In this document: positions 17,350 through 25,804 of the stretch, piece after piece
Layout of the letters: every line of letters begins with the position of its first letter
Numbering within the stretch: the stretch's first letter is position 1
NCBI GenBank assembly: GCA_944324075.1
Contig: CALUUZ010000003.1
Span: forward strand, 157,743 to 221,742
Length of the DNA stretch: 64,000 nt
Reading direction: 5' to 3'
From: Candidatus Mailhella excrementigallinarum
GTDB taxonomy: Bacteria; Desulfobacterota; Desulfovibrionia; Desulfovibrionales; Desulfovibrionaceae
Position numbers and translations under genes: made by a program
Notes under the pieces: generated by a model
What the model was told of the DNA's origin: nothing
Database searches by the model: none
The model's input: the letters and a program-made list of their open reading frames with translations, nothing else

Positions 17350-17548
17350 CCGCCGTTCGCCGGCTTTCCCTGCGGGGAACGGAAAACCGGATAGTCCGGC
17401 CGGAAATATTTTCTCTTATCTGTCCCTATAGATTTGCCGGCTTTTTCCGAAAGGAAAAATATGGATATATGAACGCAACCGCTCCGACGCCGGAGCGTGT
17501 CCGGTTTCGGGGCTGACGCTCCAGTCCGGTCAACTCACGGAGGTTTTT

Positions 17549-17737
17549 ATGACTCTTGGCGGAACCAGTCTGATGGCCCCGGCCCAGGCGGCCATGGGGG
17601 CGCTGCAAAGCGCTCTGGATACTCAGGCCAGTCTTGTGGGCCAGTTGCTCAACGGCGGAGCCCTGAATACGGAGGGCATGATAAATGCCGCACTGGCGGA
17701 AGCCGGAAAAGGCACAAAGCTGAATCTGACGGTCTAG
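17549..17737 (+). CDS. YjfB-like putative motility protein
   Basis: 62 residues, with GGAGG before the ATG. The middle reads ALQSALDTQASLVGQLLNGG, close to the small YjfB/putative-motility family (short proteins of unknown action, often in flagellated bacteria). No flagellar gene is next to it. The stop codon TAG overlaps the beginning of a family A repeat (TCTAGAGCG). The upstream 200 bp hold no other gene. Confidence 0.6.
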   Translation: MTLGGTSLMAPAQAAMGALQSALDTQASLVGQLLNGGALNTEGMINAALAEAGKGTKLNLTV

Positions 17738-17919
17738 AGCGTTTTGCTGTTGAAAACAGCTGCCAGCAAGGCCCCCATGCTCTGACCCGCAGGGTTCACA
17801 CCCGAAGCCGGAGCTATATGCCGCAAGAGAATTGCAGCGACACCGGAGGAGGGACGGCGCGGCGGAGTCCCGCATCGCCCCGCCCGACTCCGGGAGCATT
17901 TTCAAACCGAAAATGCTCC
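17736..17919 (+). repeat. Dispersed repeat family A, copy 2
   Basis: Starts at the stop codon of the YjfB-like gene with AGAGCGTTTTGCTGTTGAAAA. It contains GCCGCAAGAGAATTGCAGC and ends with the palindrome GAGCATTTTC-aaacc-GAAAATGCTC. Confidence 0.75.
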
Positions 17920-18111
17920 AGTACCGTATAAGAGTGGATGCATCGCATTCAATGACAAGAGCGCTTCGTCGAAAACGCGGTTTCGGCTTGTTCACGATGG
18001 TAATCCGTTACGCGGAACCATGATCTGTTTCTTCCGCGGCACAACTGTCCCGAGGAAATGCAGCCTGCGCCGGGCGGAGCATGATGTTCCGCCCGGCGAT
18101 TATTTTTTTAA

Positions 18112-18420
18112 GGCTCTGTCATGGAACCGTGTTGACGGCGTTGCGCGGGGTACATCGTTTTACTTCGGCACAGGCGACAATATTCATTGCCACAAAGCAG
18201 CCCGTTTCCACACGGGCGAAAGACAGCATGTATCCACGGCTGGCTCGCTTGATCCTTTGTGCGGCGAAGCCGCACAAAGGATCCGCTCCGCGAGATATTG
18301 CTTCCGCTCCTCGCCCCCTCCATGCCGCATTGCCATGCGGCGGGAAGTGTCGTTCCATAGCTTGCCGCGTTCGCGCCTCCGGCGGTCAATGATATGTTCA
18401 GCACTATTCCATGACAGAGC
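18112..18420. mobile_element. MITE with terminal inverted repeats and 8-bp target duplication
   Basis: 309 bp. The left end GCTCTGTCATGGAA and right end TTCCATGACAGAGC are exact inverted repeats. Both flanks carry TTTTTTAA (18104-18111 and 18421-18428), an 8-bp target duplication. There is no transposase gene. Inside is a perfect hairpin, GATCCTTTGTGCGGC-gaa-GCCGCACAAAGGATC (18251-18283). The end sequence and 8-bp duplication recall IS6-type elements (GGCTCTGT...), so it may be mobilised by such a transposase elsewhere. The right half resembles 42010-42125. It fills most of the gap before the GGDEF gene. Confidence 0.8.
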
Positions 18421-18479
18421 TTTTTTAATTATAATGAAGTATTCATGTTCCAGCCATAAAAGCATATGCTCTTTCCCCT

Positions 18480-19868
18480 ATGAAATCCCGCAAGACTGCA
18501 CCTGTGTTCATGCGTAACTCACCGCTCTATGTCCCCATGCTGGCCATTCTCACGGCAGTGGAACTGGTGCTGGCCTTTTCCGCCTTCGGCTACATCATTG
18601 TTCCGCCTGTTTCCCTGACGTTCATGACCCTTCCGGTTCTCGTGGGCGCGATGCTGTTCGGCCCTGCGGAGGGTCTGTTCCTCGGCTGCGTGTTCGGGCT
18701 GACAAGCCTGTGGAAGGCATCGGTAACGGCCACAGCCCATGCTGATCAGATATTTTCGCCGCTTATCAGCGGTTCGCCCGTATCCAGCCTTCTGCTCAGC
18801 GTGGGAACGCGGATGCTCTTCGGCTTTCTGGCAGGCTGCCTTTTCCTTGCCGTCAGAAAAATGCGCTGGAAGAAAACGGGAATCGTGCTTGCGGCCTGCC
18901 TGGCGGACTTTCTTCACTCCATGCTGGTGCTGCATGCCATGCAGTTCCTGTTTCCCGATGTGGGTTTTACCCTTGAATCCGGCTTTTCCAGACAACTTTC
19001 CCTGAGCAGACAGATGAGCAGACTTGTTGTGGGACTCCTTGTTCTGGCCGTCTATCTGGCCGCCGGGTCCAGGGCTGCGCGCGGCCTTGGCGACGAACTG
19101 GGCAGAGCGGAAAGGATAGCCGCGCATCCCCATGCCCTGCTGGGCCTTGGAAGCCTCATCTCCCTGATGTTCCTGCTGGCGATAGGGCTGCTGCATCATT
19201 TTTACGGCCGGACGGAAATCCTGCTGCGACAGAACGGCGTTGTCATTTCCCCGGAAACCCTGAGCCGCTTCTGGCAGCTCGGAACGCAGTTTCTGGTGGC
19301 TCTTGTCGCCCTTTTCCTGATCGTTGGCACAGTGCTGATGCTGCTCGAAAAGTATTTGCTGGAGATGGCTCAGCAGGCCAAGCGCGACATGATGACCGGC
19401 CTGTATAACAAGATGACCCTGACGCGCCATGTCGATTCCGCCCTGAGCGGCAGCCGAAGTTCCGGTTTTCTGCTTCTTCTTGATGTGGACAACTTCAAAC
19501 GGCTCAACGACACCTATGGGCATCCGGCCGGCGACAGGGTTCTGGTGGCCGTAGCCGGTATTCTTCAGGACCGTTTCGGCAGATGCGGAATTGTGGGCAG
19601 GCTTGGAGGGGATGAGTTTGCCGTCTATGCAGGCGGAATGTCCGCAGCCGATATGCGCGCGGGGGCGGAATTCGTGTGCCGGAGCTTAACAGAGCTGACA
19701 CTGGAGGGAGTGGAAGGAGTATCCTGCAGCATCGGCATCGCATTCTGCGCCGGAAAGCAGGGATTTTCAGACGCATACTCTTCAGCGGATCAGGCGCTGT
19801 ATCGTGCCAAGGGACTGGGAAAAAACCGCTACGCTTTTGAAGAACGCCCTTTTCCGGTTGAAGTCTGA
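18480..19868 (+). CDS. ECF-transporter S-component-like membrane domain fused to GGDEF
   Basis: 462 residues. The first ~200 form five or six hydrophobic helices with an ECF-type S-component look (FMTLPVLVGAMLFGPAEGLF, FADFLHSMLVL-like). Two more helices follow (about 215-235 and 265-290), then a cytoplasmic GGDEF diguanylate cyclase domain with GGDEF at 376-380 (RLGGDEFAVY) and DVDNFKRLNDTYGHPAGD. No RxxD inhibitory site is seen just before GGDEF. It likely makes cyclic di-GMP in response to a small molecule bound in the membrane domain. An S-component used as a sensor is unusual; binding of a vitamin or similar ligand is inference. The ribosome site is weak. Confidence 0.85.
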   Translation: MKSRKTAPVFMRNSPLYVPMLAILTAVELVLAFSAFGYIIVPPVSLTFMTLPVLVGAMLFGPAEGLFLGCVFGLTSLWKASVTATAHADQIFSPLISGSPVSSLLLSVGTRMLFGFLAGCLFLAVRKMRWKKTGIVLAACLADFLHSMLVLHAMQFLFPDVGFTLESGFSRQLSLSRQMSRLVVGLLVLAVYLAAGSRAARGLGDELGRAERIAAHPHALLGLGSLISLMFLLAIGLLHHFYGRTEILLRQNGVVISPETLSRFWQLGTQFLVALVALFLIVGTVLMLLEKYLLEMAQQAKRDMMTGLYNKMTLTRHVDSALSGSRSSGFLLLLDVDNFKRLNDTYGHPAGDRVLVAVAGILQDRFGRCGIVGRLGGDEFAVYAGGMSAADMRAGAEFVCRSLTELTLEGVEGVSCSIGIAFCAGKQGFSDAYSSADQALYRAKGLGKNRYAFEERPFPVEV

Positions 19869-20163
19869 ATATGCAGTGTTTCCCTGCCTCATTCCCGATT
19901 CTGTTTCAAACGGTTATTACATAATAATTCAATAATGTTACACTAAACCCGCACCAAGTATCATGGTGCAGGGGCAAAGAGCGCCTTCCTGCTTCGGCTC
20001 TTGCCCGCATGTGCCCAACACACCGAAATTTCATCTTCCCTTTGCCTCCGGGCGTTTTTTTGTTACCATCGCATCCGGCACGCTGTACACAGAGACCTGT
20101 TACGCGGTCACTCCATGCGCTGACACGGCGCACACTCCCGTAAGGGTAAAGGAGTTGGCCGCC

Positions 20164-20373
20164 ATGAAACGCATCATCGTCCTGGCGCTGCTGACGTTCC
20201 TTTGCTTGGCTCTCCGGGCTTCGTCCCGGATGCAGGTAAAACAACGGCCTCCGTCCGGCTGGCACCGGGCGGAGGCTAAAACAAAACGGCATCCGCTTAA
20301 CACGTGGAGCGCGTATAACGCGCCGTGTCCGTCGGGTTGGTGTTGGAGCACCGGCCCGACACCTTTTTTATAA
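20164..20373 (+). CDS. Small hydrophobic-N-terminus protein in a structured transcript (toxin candidate)
   Basis: 69 residues; AAAGGAG ten bases before the ATG. It begins MKRIIVLALLTFLCLALR, a short basic start plus one hydrophobic helix, then a basic, Trp/Pro-rich tail. No family is recognised with certainty. The coding RNA is strongly folded: a 12-bp stem at 20247-20276, GCGCGT-ata-ACGCGC at 20309-20323 and a terminator hairpin overlapping the 3' end. This layout resembles type I toxin genes. No antisense promoter could be identified by eye. It could equally be a noncoding RNA with a chance frame. The preceding 295 bp (19869-20163) hold no recognised gene. Confidence 0.35.
   Translation: MKRIIVLALLTFLCLALRASSRMQVKQRPPSGWHRAEAKTKRHPLNTWSAYNAPCPSGWCWSTGPTPFL
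20325..20369 (+). terminator. Rho-independent terminator of the small transcript
   Basis: An imperfect stem of paired blocks GTGTC/GACAC, CGGG/CCCG and GGTG/CACC, followed by TTTTTTA. Confidence 0.7.
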
Positions 20374-20434
20374 GCATTCCGGCGGGAGTATGCAAGTCTC
20401 GCGTTGCCCCGCGCGAGGAAAGGAAAAATATTAT

Positions 20435-21511
20435 TTACCGTTTACCTCGTAAACGATCCCACCATATTCTGAATGTTCTGTGCGCTGTGTGAAGTCTGTT
20501 CAGTAATGAATAGTTCAGTTCCATTCCCTGTTCGCGTAAGTATTTTACCGCTTCAGCATCAGAGTCCGAACCAAATGCCATCATTTTATTGACAAAAAAT
20601 AAATCCCATTCAGATCGAAAATCACGTTCTATCCCATCTTTGCGAGCCAATGACGACAAAATATCACAATATGTTTCCCGTACCTTCTTCATTTTTGCGA
20701 GGGTTCGCTCACGAATTTCCTGCGGCGAAATGGGCAGAGATATCGCTTTTTGTACTGCTTCCGCTACAGCTTCCGGGGTCGGCTCCGTCCAAACAACATA
20801 GTCCGGGTCAAAAAAGGCTTCCCTGCCTCCGACACTTGGTGTCGTCACCACGGGCAAACCGCACAGCAGGTACTCCGTCGCGGCGAAACATGCCCCCTCT
20901 TCTGCGGAAAGAATAAGCCCGCATCCGCTTTGGGCATAAATCTCACAAATTTGATCCGTATTATATCTTTGCCAAGTACTCCCATCAAACTGAGGGAATG
21001 ACATATAAGGCAGTGACAAAATATGCTTTGCATATTCCTCACTCTGGCTTACCCCTTTTACAAGATATGTGACAAGACAACAATTTGGAACATTTTTTGC
21101 CAATTCTATACGCTTATAGGGAGACATATGAGCATTCATAACAGCATTATATTTTTTATTATTTTTAATAATAGTATATTTATTCTCATCTAAAAATGCG
21201 TTTTGGTTACAAAATTCAGCATTTATATTATTTTTACGAAAAATATCAAGTTCACCATATTCATTTGCAAGAAAAGTAATAGAAATAAAAGGGTATTTAT
21301 GAATATATTTTTTGTATTCTTTTTTAAAACGTTCAATCCTATCAGGTATTAAATGCCAATCTAGTGAAAAAATAAAATGTATTTTTTTATATTTTCCAGA
21401 ATTTAAATAAGGAACAAGACGCTTTATAATTGAAAGATGCCCACCTAAAGTATAACTATGAATAATTAATGGTTCTTTTGAAACAAGAGTGAAAGGGAAT
21501 GGAAGATTCAT
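20435..21511 (-). CDS. Glycosyltransferase-like protein, AT-rich N-terminal half
   Basis: 358 residues. The C-terminal half has the GT4 nucleotide-sugar region (LSAEEGACFAATEYLLCGLP followed by VVTTPSVGGREAFFD). The N-terminal half begins with an SYTLGGHLSIIKRLVPYL segment and is rich in Lys, Asn and Ile. Base composition changes inside the gene: the 5' half is far richer in A/T than the 3' half and the surrounding genome, pointing to a horizontally acquired or recombined N-terminal domain. It probably transfers a sugar to a surface polymer; acceptor unknown. It stands next to the prophage remnant and may be phage or island cargo. Confidence 0.75.
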   Translation of the reverse strand: MNLPFPFTLVSKEPLIIHSYTLGGHLSIIKRLVPYLNSGKYKKIHFIFSLDWHLIPDRIERFKKEYKKYIHKYPFISITFLANEYGELDIFRKNNINAEFCNQNAFLDENKYTIIKNNKKYNAVMNAHMSPYKRIELAKNVPNCCLVTYLVKGVSQSEEYAKHILSLPYMSFPQFDGSTWQRYNTDQICEIYAQSGCGLILSAEEGACFAATEYLLCGLPVVTTPSVGGREAFFDPDYVVWTEPTPEAVAEAVQKAISLPISPQEIRERTLAKMKKVRETYCDILSSLARKDGIERDFRSEWDLFFVNKMMAFGSDSDAEAVKYLREQGMELNYSLLNRLHTAHRTFRIWWDRLRGKR

Positions 21512-21616
21512 AGTTACCTCAACACGTTATAAATATATTTTCAAATAACTTTAATATTAGTGTTAATCAATCAAAATTTTTCTTGGCTGTGTTTTAGGTT
21601 GGGATTGCATCCATGA

Positions 21617-21695
21617 TGCCGGGTGTCCCCGATATGTCCAAGCCGAAAGGCTAAAGGCGGAGAGCAGCTCCAGAGGCTGTTTTCAACATCCGGCA
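21617..21695 (+). ncRNA. Structured 79-nt RNA-like element, copy 1
   Basis: The closing stem TGCCGGGTGT/ACATCCGGCA encloses an inner CCG/CGG pairing, a hairpin AGCC-GAAA-GGCT and a hairpin CAGC/GCTG. CCGATATGTC and TAAAGGCGG are conserved with copy 2 at 28412-28492, where the hairpin stems differ in sequence but still pair. It lies about 45 bp upstream of the ribosome site of the broken Bro-N gene. A further hairpin, GCATTTTC/GAAAATGC, follows at 21693-21715. Confidence 0.5.
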
Positions 21696-21725
21696 TTTTC
21701 TATTAGAGAAAATGCCTTGTGAACC

Positions 21726-22430
21726 TTGAAAAGTTCCTCAGGAGGCATCATAAACACTTCCCTTACTTTCAACGAGATTTCGTTCACTCCCGTCACCCAT
21801 GAAGACAGCCCTTGGATTCGCACCGTTGAATTGGCGCGTGCGCTGGGCTATAAGCGGCCTGATATCCTAACAAAGCTGTACACCCAAAATGCCGATGAAT
21901 TCACCCCCCCCCTGACATAACACAACCAATTGAAATCGTTTATAATACCGAATCAATATTCCCGGTCAAGGCCCGTATTTTCCCTTCGTGGATGCCACCT
22001 TCTGATGATGTTTTCCCGCACTCCTGTAGCCAAGCAGTTCCGTCGCTGGGTTCTAGATGTGCTGGACAAGCTGGAGGAGGAAGAACGCACCAAGACCGAA
22101 CTTGTCAAAAATCTCGACAGGTTGCCTTTCCTTTTCCCCTCTCATCGCTCCGAACTGAAAGGCATCGTGAACGCGAAGATCTCCACCTATCCGGCATCCG
22201 TTCAGGGCAAGGCGCGGCCGGAAATATGGACACGGTTCAACCGGCATTTCCGGATTGCGGAATACTCCCAGCTTCCGACGGAACGCATGGCCGAAGCGCG
22301 GGATTACCCGTTCCGCCTTTATCGTGAAGGCGACGAAAGCCTTTGCTTGAAACGCCTCCTGGCAAAGCCCGTCAAAGCCCCTATTATAAAGATTGGAGCG
22401 GAAGATGCGACAAACATCCTCCGCCCTTTC
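21726..22430 (+). pseudogene. Broken Bro-N phage antirepressor
   Basis: The N-terminal Bro-N domain is recognisable (TSLTFNEISFTPVTHEDSPW, then WIRTVELARALGYKRPD). CAGGAGG is followed at start-codon distance by ATA (21751) instead of ATG. The frame breaks at a run of nine C (21904-21912); one extra C would restore EFTPPPDITQPIEIVYNTESIF. A second break near 21978 returns to the first frame at FSLRGCHLLMMFSRTPVAKQ. The C-terminal region (RFNRHFRIAEYSQLP) then loses similarity after AEARDY. Intact homologues are phage regulators that relieve repression. The end is approximate, at a terminator-like stem. Confidence 0.7.
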
Positions 22431-22434
22431 TTTA
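22398..22434. terminator. Terminator-like hairpin between convergent prophage genes
   Basis: GCGGAAGATG-cgacaaa-CATCCTCCGC (one mismatch) followed by CCTTTCTTT on the plus strand. Confidence 0.5.
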
Positions 22435-22456
22435 AGGAATCACTTTTTCCTGTCCA

Positions 22457-22940
22457 TCAAGCCCCTGTCAGTGTGGCCCTGTCTACCGTGACAGACTCTA
22501 CGGCCTGCACCTCTTCCACGCTCTGCGCCGTCTGCACCTGTTCACGCAGGGCGCGGTTCTGCTCCTGCACCTGCCGCAGCGTCACAAAGATTACATTGCT
22601 TTTTTCCAGTTCGTCAGCGATCAGGAGAGCCGCATCAGTTTCCGCCGTCAACGTCGCGGGGGTGAGCATGGCCAGCCACAAGGTCAGTGGTTGAACGTAT
22701 CAGTTCGGCGTCGATGGCGGCCATGGCCCGGTCAAGCTCCTCCGTCTTGCGTTCTTTCGCCTGCGTCAGCAGTTCTTCTTCCGTAGGTACGGTAGGCGCG
22801 GGTTCGTCTGTCACCTGCTCAGGGTGCTTCTGCGCATAAGCGTCAATTTCTTCCCAAAGAGGCTTCCATACACTCATGCCAAGTGCGTGATATGGCAAAT
22901 TATTTCTCACAATAATGTAAGAACCGTCGGGTCGCCGCAC
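22457..22940 (-). pseudogene. Phage tail-fibre assembly-type protein, frameshifted
   Basis: The N-terminal part (MRRPDGSYIIVRNNLPYHAL; WKPLWEEIDAYAQKHPEQV) is read in one frame. After IRSTTDL near base 22680 the sequence continues in another frame as WLAMLTPATLTAETDAALLI with a C-terminal coiled segment (QVQEQNRALREQVQTAQSVE). Together they make one ~160-residue protein of the tail-assembly chaperone type seen after tail-fibre genes in Desulfovibrio prophages. The family assignment is tentative; the frame break is visible. Confidence 0.55.
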
Positions 22941-22983
22941 TATATTGAAGTTTTTTCAATTGTTCATAAGGCAATCCTTATTG

Positions 22984-23481
22984 CTACGCCGCCGCATCTG
23001 GTCCCAGATGATTGCACCGTTCCACCAGGTAGATCCTCTGTAACAGAATGAAAGTCTGATGTATTAGTGTCAATACGGAATACCCGCCACGTACCACCTG
23101 CGGGTAGCGTCCAACTGTCGGCACTCTCTGTTCCCTGCATTGCGACGCCAGATGGAATACCCCTGAAAGTTCGCTACTCCCCCCCACCACCAAGAATCTC
23201 CTGCCGGCGGTTATGGCGTAGAAAAATGCGTATTGTATGCGTGTGCTGTCCGTGCCATCGCCGTGTTGGCGCATTTCGCGCAAACTGTAAATGCCGGAAC
23301 CACTCGCAGGGACGTTCACCCACGCATTTGCGTAGTAATCCCCTACGTACAACACGCCGTTTATGTCCTGATTATCCGCCATAATTTCCGCGCCTAAAAC
23401 AATATTTGTCGAGGCGGCGCGCTCCCACGAGATGTCAAAACTACCGGCAGTAAACGTGTTGAATTGGCCGTTTGCACACAA
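22984..23481 (-). pseudogene. Phage tail-fibre fragment, frameshifted
   Basis: A tail-fibre-like sequence (GVLYVGDYYANAWVNVPASG; FFYAITAGRRFLVVGGSSE) runs until about base 23165, then is lost in this frame. It continues in another as RGIPSGVAMQGTESADSW and GGTWRVFRIDTNTSDF. A G-run (plus-strand C-run near 23175) lies just before the break. It is in the same frame as the truncated TipJ upstream, from which it is separated by a stop codon and five codons, so the two look joined by a deletion. Confidence 0.6.
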
Positions 23482-23496
23482 TGGACGCGTAGCCTG

Positions 23497-24375
23497 TTAC
23501 GAAGGATCAACGGCTTCCGGCGCGGGCACCAGCCCGGTCTTGCCCGGCGCGTCGGAAGCGGGAGCTATGAAGGTAATCACGTTGTCCGGAAACAGCGTCA
23601 CCGGACTGCCCGCAGGCACAAACTCCACCTGCACATTGTCGTATGCCGAGTCCACGCCGCCGGAAGCGCGCCAGAACACCGTATCCCCGAAGCTCATGCT
23701 TTCCACATCGTAGTTTCCCCGGCCCAGCGCGTACACGAAATAGCCGTACTGCTCGTTTTCGATGTACTGCACCCAGGGCGTGGCGATGTAGTCCGGGGTG
23801 ATTTGCATGCGTCCGAAGCCTTCCGGCTCCGGCTGATACAGGCGGGCCTGATTGCCCGATGAGTTGATGTTGTAGGTGGGGGACGCCGTGGCCGCGTCAT
23901 AGGCCCCGGACAGGCCGGACGGCACGCCGGAAAAGCCGCCGAGCGCACCCACAAGCGCCGTCGCCCCCATCATGATCGCGCCGTTGACTATACTGGAAAG
24001 AATCATACCGCCCGCAGATAATCCCAGCGCCCCAAAGCTGCCGGTCATCCCCAAACTCAAGGCCAACTGTCCGCCCGGAGTGAAAGCCAGCACCACCGCC
24101 GCCACCACGCCCAGAATCGCCGTGAGCGGATTGCTCCCGCCCCCGCCGCCCATGGGCAGTTCCACGAAAATCACAATCGCATGCGGCGCGACGGGCAGGC
24201 TCCAGCCGTCATTTTCGCGCAGAACAGGCTGTCCGCCCGCAACGGCAATGGTCGGAGCCAGAAATTCCTCGCTCTCCGGATGCAGCAGGCCAGCCAAATC
24301 GCGCAGGGCAAGCGGCCCTTCCGCCGTCACCCGCCGCCGGATCTGTCCGCCGCAAATCAGTACAGCCTCAGGCAT
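23497..24375 (-). CDS. Phage tail tip protein (TipJ-like), truncated
   Basis: 292 residues, the N-terminal part of a host-specificity (lambda J-like) tail tip protein. It has VPAPEAVD-type ends, a glycine-rich hydrophobic segment (LGVVAAVVLAFTPGGQLALS) and the conserved GNQARLYQPEPEGFGRMQ...TPWVQYIENEQYGYFVYALG block. Complete family members exceed 1000 residues. Here a TAA at 23497-23499 ends the frame, and tail-fibre sequence follows in the same frame. It therefore looks like the stump of a deleted gene, and I doubt it is functional. It overlaps the NlpC/P60 gene by 8 bp, as in intact tail operons. Confidence 0.75.
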   Translation of the reverse strand: MPEAVLICGGQIRRRVTAEGPLALRDLAGLLHPESEEFLAPTIAVAGGQPVLRENDGWSLPVAPHAIVIFVELPMGGGGGSNPLTAILGVVAAVVLAFTPGGQLALSLGMTGSFGALGLSAGGMILSSIVNGAIMMGATALVGALGGFSGVPSGLSGAYDAATASPTYNINSSGNQARLYQPEPEGFGRMQITPDYIATPWVQYIENEQYGYFVYALGRGNYDVESMSFGDTVFWRASGGVDSAYDNVQVEFVPAGSPVTLFPDNVITFIAPASDAPGKTGLVPAPEAVDPS

Positions 24376-24832
24376 GCAGCCACCCCCGTTCCGTCAGCGC
24401 GGCGTCCATGCGTTCGTGCCGGTACCAGCGCAGGGCGCGATAGCCGGAGGCCAGCAGTTCGCCCGGGCCGGACAGATGCACGCCCACGCGCTGCTGACAG
24501 TGCAGGATCAGCAGACCGTCCGCCGTCATGCAGGCGATGCCGCAATGATCCTCGTAGCGATTACGACTCAGGAACACGGAATCGAACTCGCGCGGAGCCT
24601 CCCCGTCCGGCAGGGGCCGCAGGCCGTAGAAGCCCGGAAGCATGCTGTCGATGCAGTCTTTCAGCACGCGGGCATCCGGCGCGGGCACGGGCGGCGTCTC
24701 GATGCCCAGCAGGTCAAGATGCACGGCGCGCAGAAGTTCCCCGCAGGTATAACTCTCCGGCGGATTCGGCACGCCCGCCCAGGGCTTGCCCAGATAGCGC
24801 AGATGCCAGTTTTCCGGTGATGTTACGCGCAT
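24368..24832 (-). CDS. NlpC/P60-like phage tail assembly peptidase
   Basis: 154 residues, similar to lambda gpK-type proteins that have an NlpC/P60 cysteine-peptidase fold. The catalytic Cys is probably that in ESYTCGELLRAVHLD (residue ~30) and the His that in DHCGIACMTADG; a hydrophobic LLILHCQQRVGVHL strand follows. It may trim the tail tip or act on peptidoglycan during DNA entry. It is between the DUF1833 and TipJ genes, the usual order in lambda-like tail modules. The reading frame is intact. Confidence 0.75.
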   Translation of the reverse strand: MRVTSPENWHLRYLGKPWAGVPNPPESYTCGELLRAVHLDLLGIETPPVPAPDARVLKDCIDSMLPGFYGLRPLPDGEAPREFDSVFLSRNRYEDHCGIACMTADGLLILHCQQRVGVHLSGPGELLASGYRALRWYRHERMDAALTERGWLHA

Positions 24833-24841
24833 GCCGCCCCC

Positions 24842-25384
24842 TCATCCCCTCACCAGCGCCGGATACCTGCCCGGCGTGTACAGCCGCCCGAACGGCAGAT
24901 TAATCCAGTCCAGCACCGTGCCCGTGGCCGTCAGATCGCCCGTGGCCGCGTCAAGATACGGTGAGCCGATATGTATGCCCGGCCATGCCTCCGCCGGGCC
25001 TTCCTCCTCCCGCCCGAGAACATAGCCGCGATATATGGCCGTGATGCTTCCCCCGCCCAGCGCCGCCGCCTCAAGGTCTTCATCGAAATAATCCCCCACG
25101 CCGCAAATGCGCAGGTTCACTTCGCCGGGCGTGTTCTCGCTCTTTTCCGGCAGGGAAATGTCAAAGGGCAGGCCGATGAATTCCGCCAGCGCGCCGGGGT
25201 CATACGCCGCGTCGTCCTCCAGGCGCAGCATGAAGCGGCGCGGCTCCGGCTCCAGCGGCCAGCGCGCCACCCGCGCGGGCTGCGTGAACGATTTGTGATT
25301 CAGTTCCAGGGTGTGCAGCATCTGCACTTCCACAGGGGCGGAAGCGTAGGCTTCCGCAACGGCTTTTTGCAGAAGGTCGTTCAT
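24842..25384 (-). CDS. DUF1833-family phage tail protein
   Basis: 180 residues. The pattern matches DUF1833 minor tail proteins: an N-terminal helix (LLQKAVAEAYASAPVE), then the beta-rich HTLELNHKSFTQPARVARWP and a late DWINLPFGRLYTPGRYP. The start at 25384 has AAGGGAG at good spacing; a second ATG at 25402 is less well placed. It lies directly upstream of the NlpC/P60 gene, with no gap for another gene. It corresponds by position to lambda gpM/gpL. Confidence 0.7.
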   Translation of the reverse strand: MNDLLQKAVAEAYASAPVEVQMLHTLELNHKSFTQPARVARWPLEPEPRRFMLRLEDDAAYDPGALAEFIGLPFDISLPEKSENTPGEVNLRICGVGDYFDEDLEAAALGGGSITAIYRGYVLGREEEGPAEAWPGIHIGSPYLDAATGDLTATGTVLDWINLPFGRLYTPGRYPALVRG

Positions 25385-25401
25385 GGCATACTCCCTTGAC
25401 A

Positions 25402-25572
25402 TTATCTCCCGAAATTTTCAGGAAAACAGATGGTCATCCGAAGCGGGGTACGGCGGTAACAGTGAGCGCCTTTCTGCCGAAATTCACTCATGGTGCCGCA
25501 TGTTCCGGCTATACCCATGAACCCGGCAAAGGGAAGTTCGGAACCGTGATTCCAGGAAGACAGCTTGCTCAT
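25402..25572 (-). CDS. Uncertain small ORF upstream of the DUF1833 gene
   Basis: 56 residues from the ATG at 25572, preceded by GGGAGG five bases away. The sequence (MSKLSSWNHGSELPFAGFMG) is not recognised. The remaining gap to 25770 holds no other frame with a ribosome site. Confidence 0.25.
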   Translation of the reverse strand: MSKLSSWNHGSELPFAGFMGIAGTCGTMSEFRQKGAHCYRRTPLRMTICFPENFGR

Positions 25573-25767
25573 GGTTCCTCCCATGTCCTGTTTCGCCCTC
25601 TTGCCCGGCACCATGGAAGGGGAATGCCGGGAAGAGGACGCCGTCGCATGAAGGGCGTTGGCCGGACGCCCGGCGGAATTCGGAAACAGCTTCCACGAGG
25701 ACTTTACTTCCTCATGGTTCCCGTCATTTTACTGCCCTGTAGAGCAAAAAAAAGAAGATGGTCGGAA

Positions 25768-25802
25768 AAAATGAAGGCCGGGGCAAACGCTCCGGCCTTT
25801 CG
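25768..25802 (-). terminator. Terminator of the 73-residue ORF
   Basis: On the minus strand, AAGGCCGG and CCGGCCTT form a stem around a ~10-nt loop, followed by CATTTTTT. Confidence 0.7.
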
Positions 25803-25804
25803 TT

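Noticed and set aside
20164..20369. Retron msr-msd
   Set aside because: Hairpins are present, but no reverse transcriptase gene is nearby.
21617..21695. Hammerhead ribozyme
   Set aside because: CCGATATGTCC loosely recalls CUGAUGAGUCC, but the required CUGAUGA/GAAA core and stem arrangement are not met in both copies.
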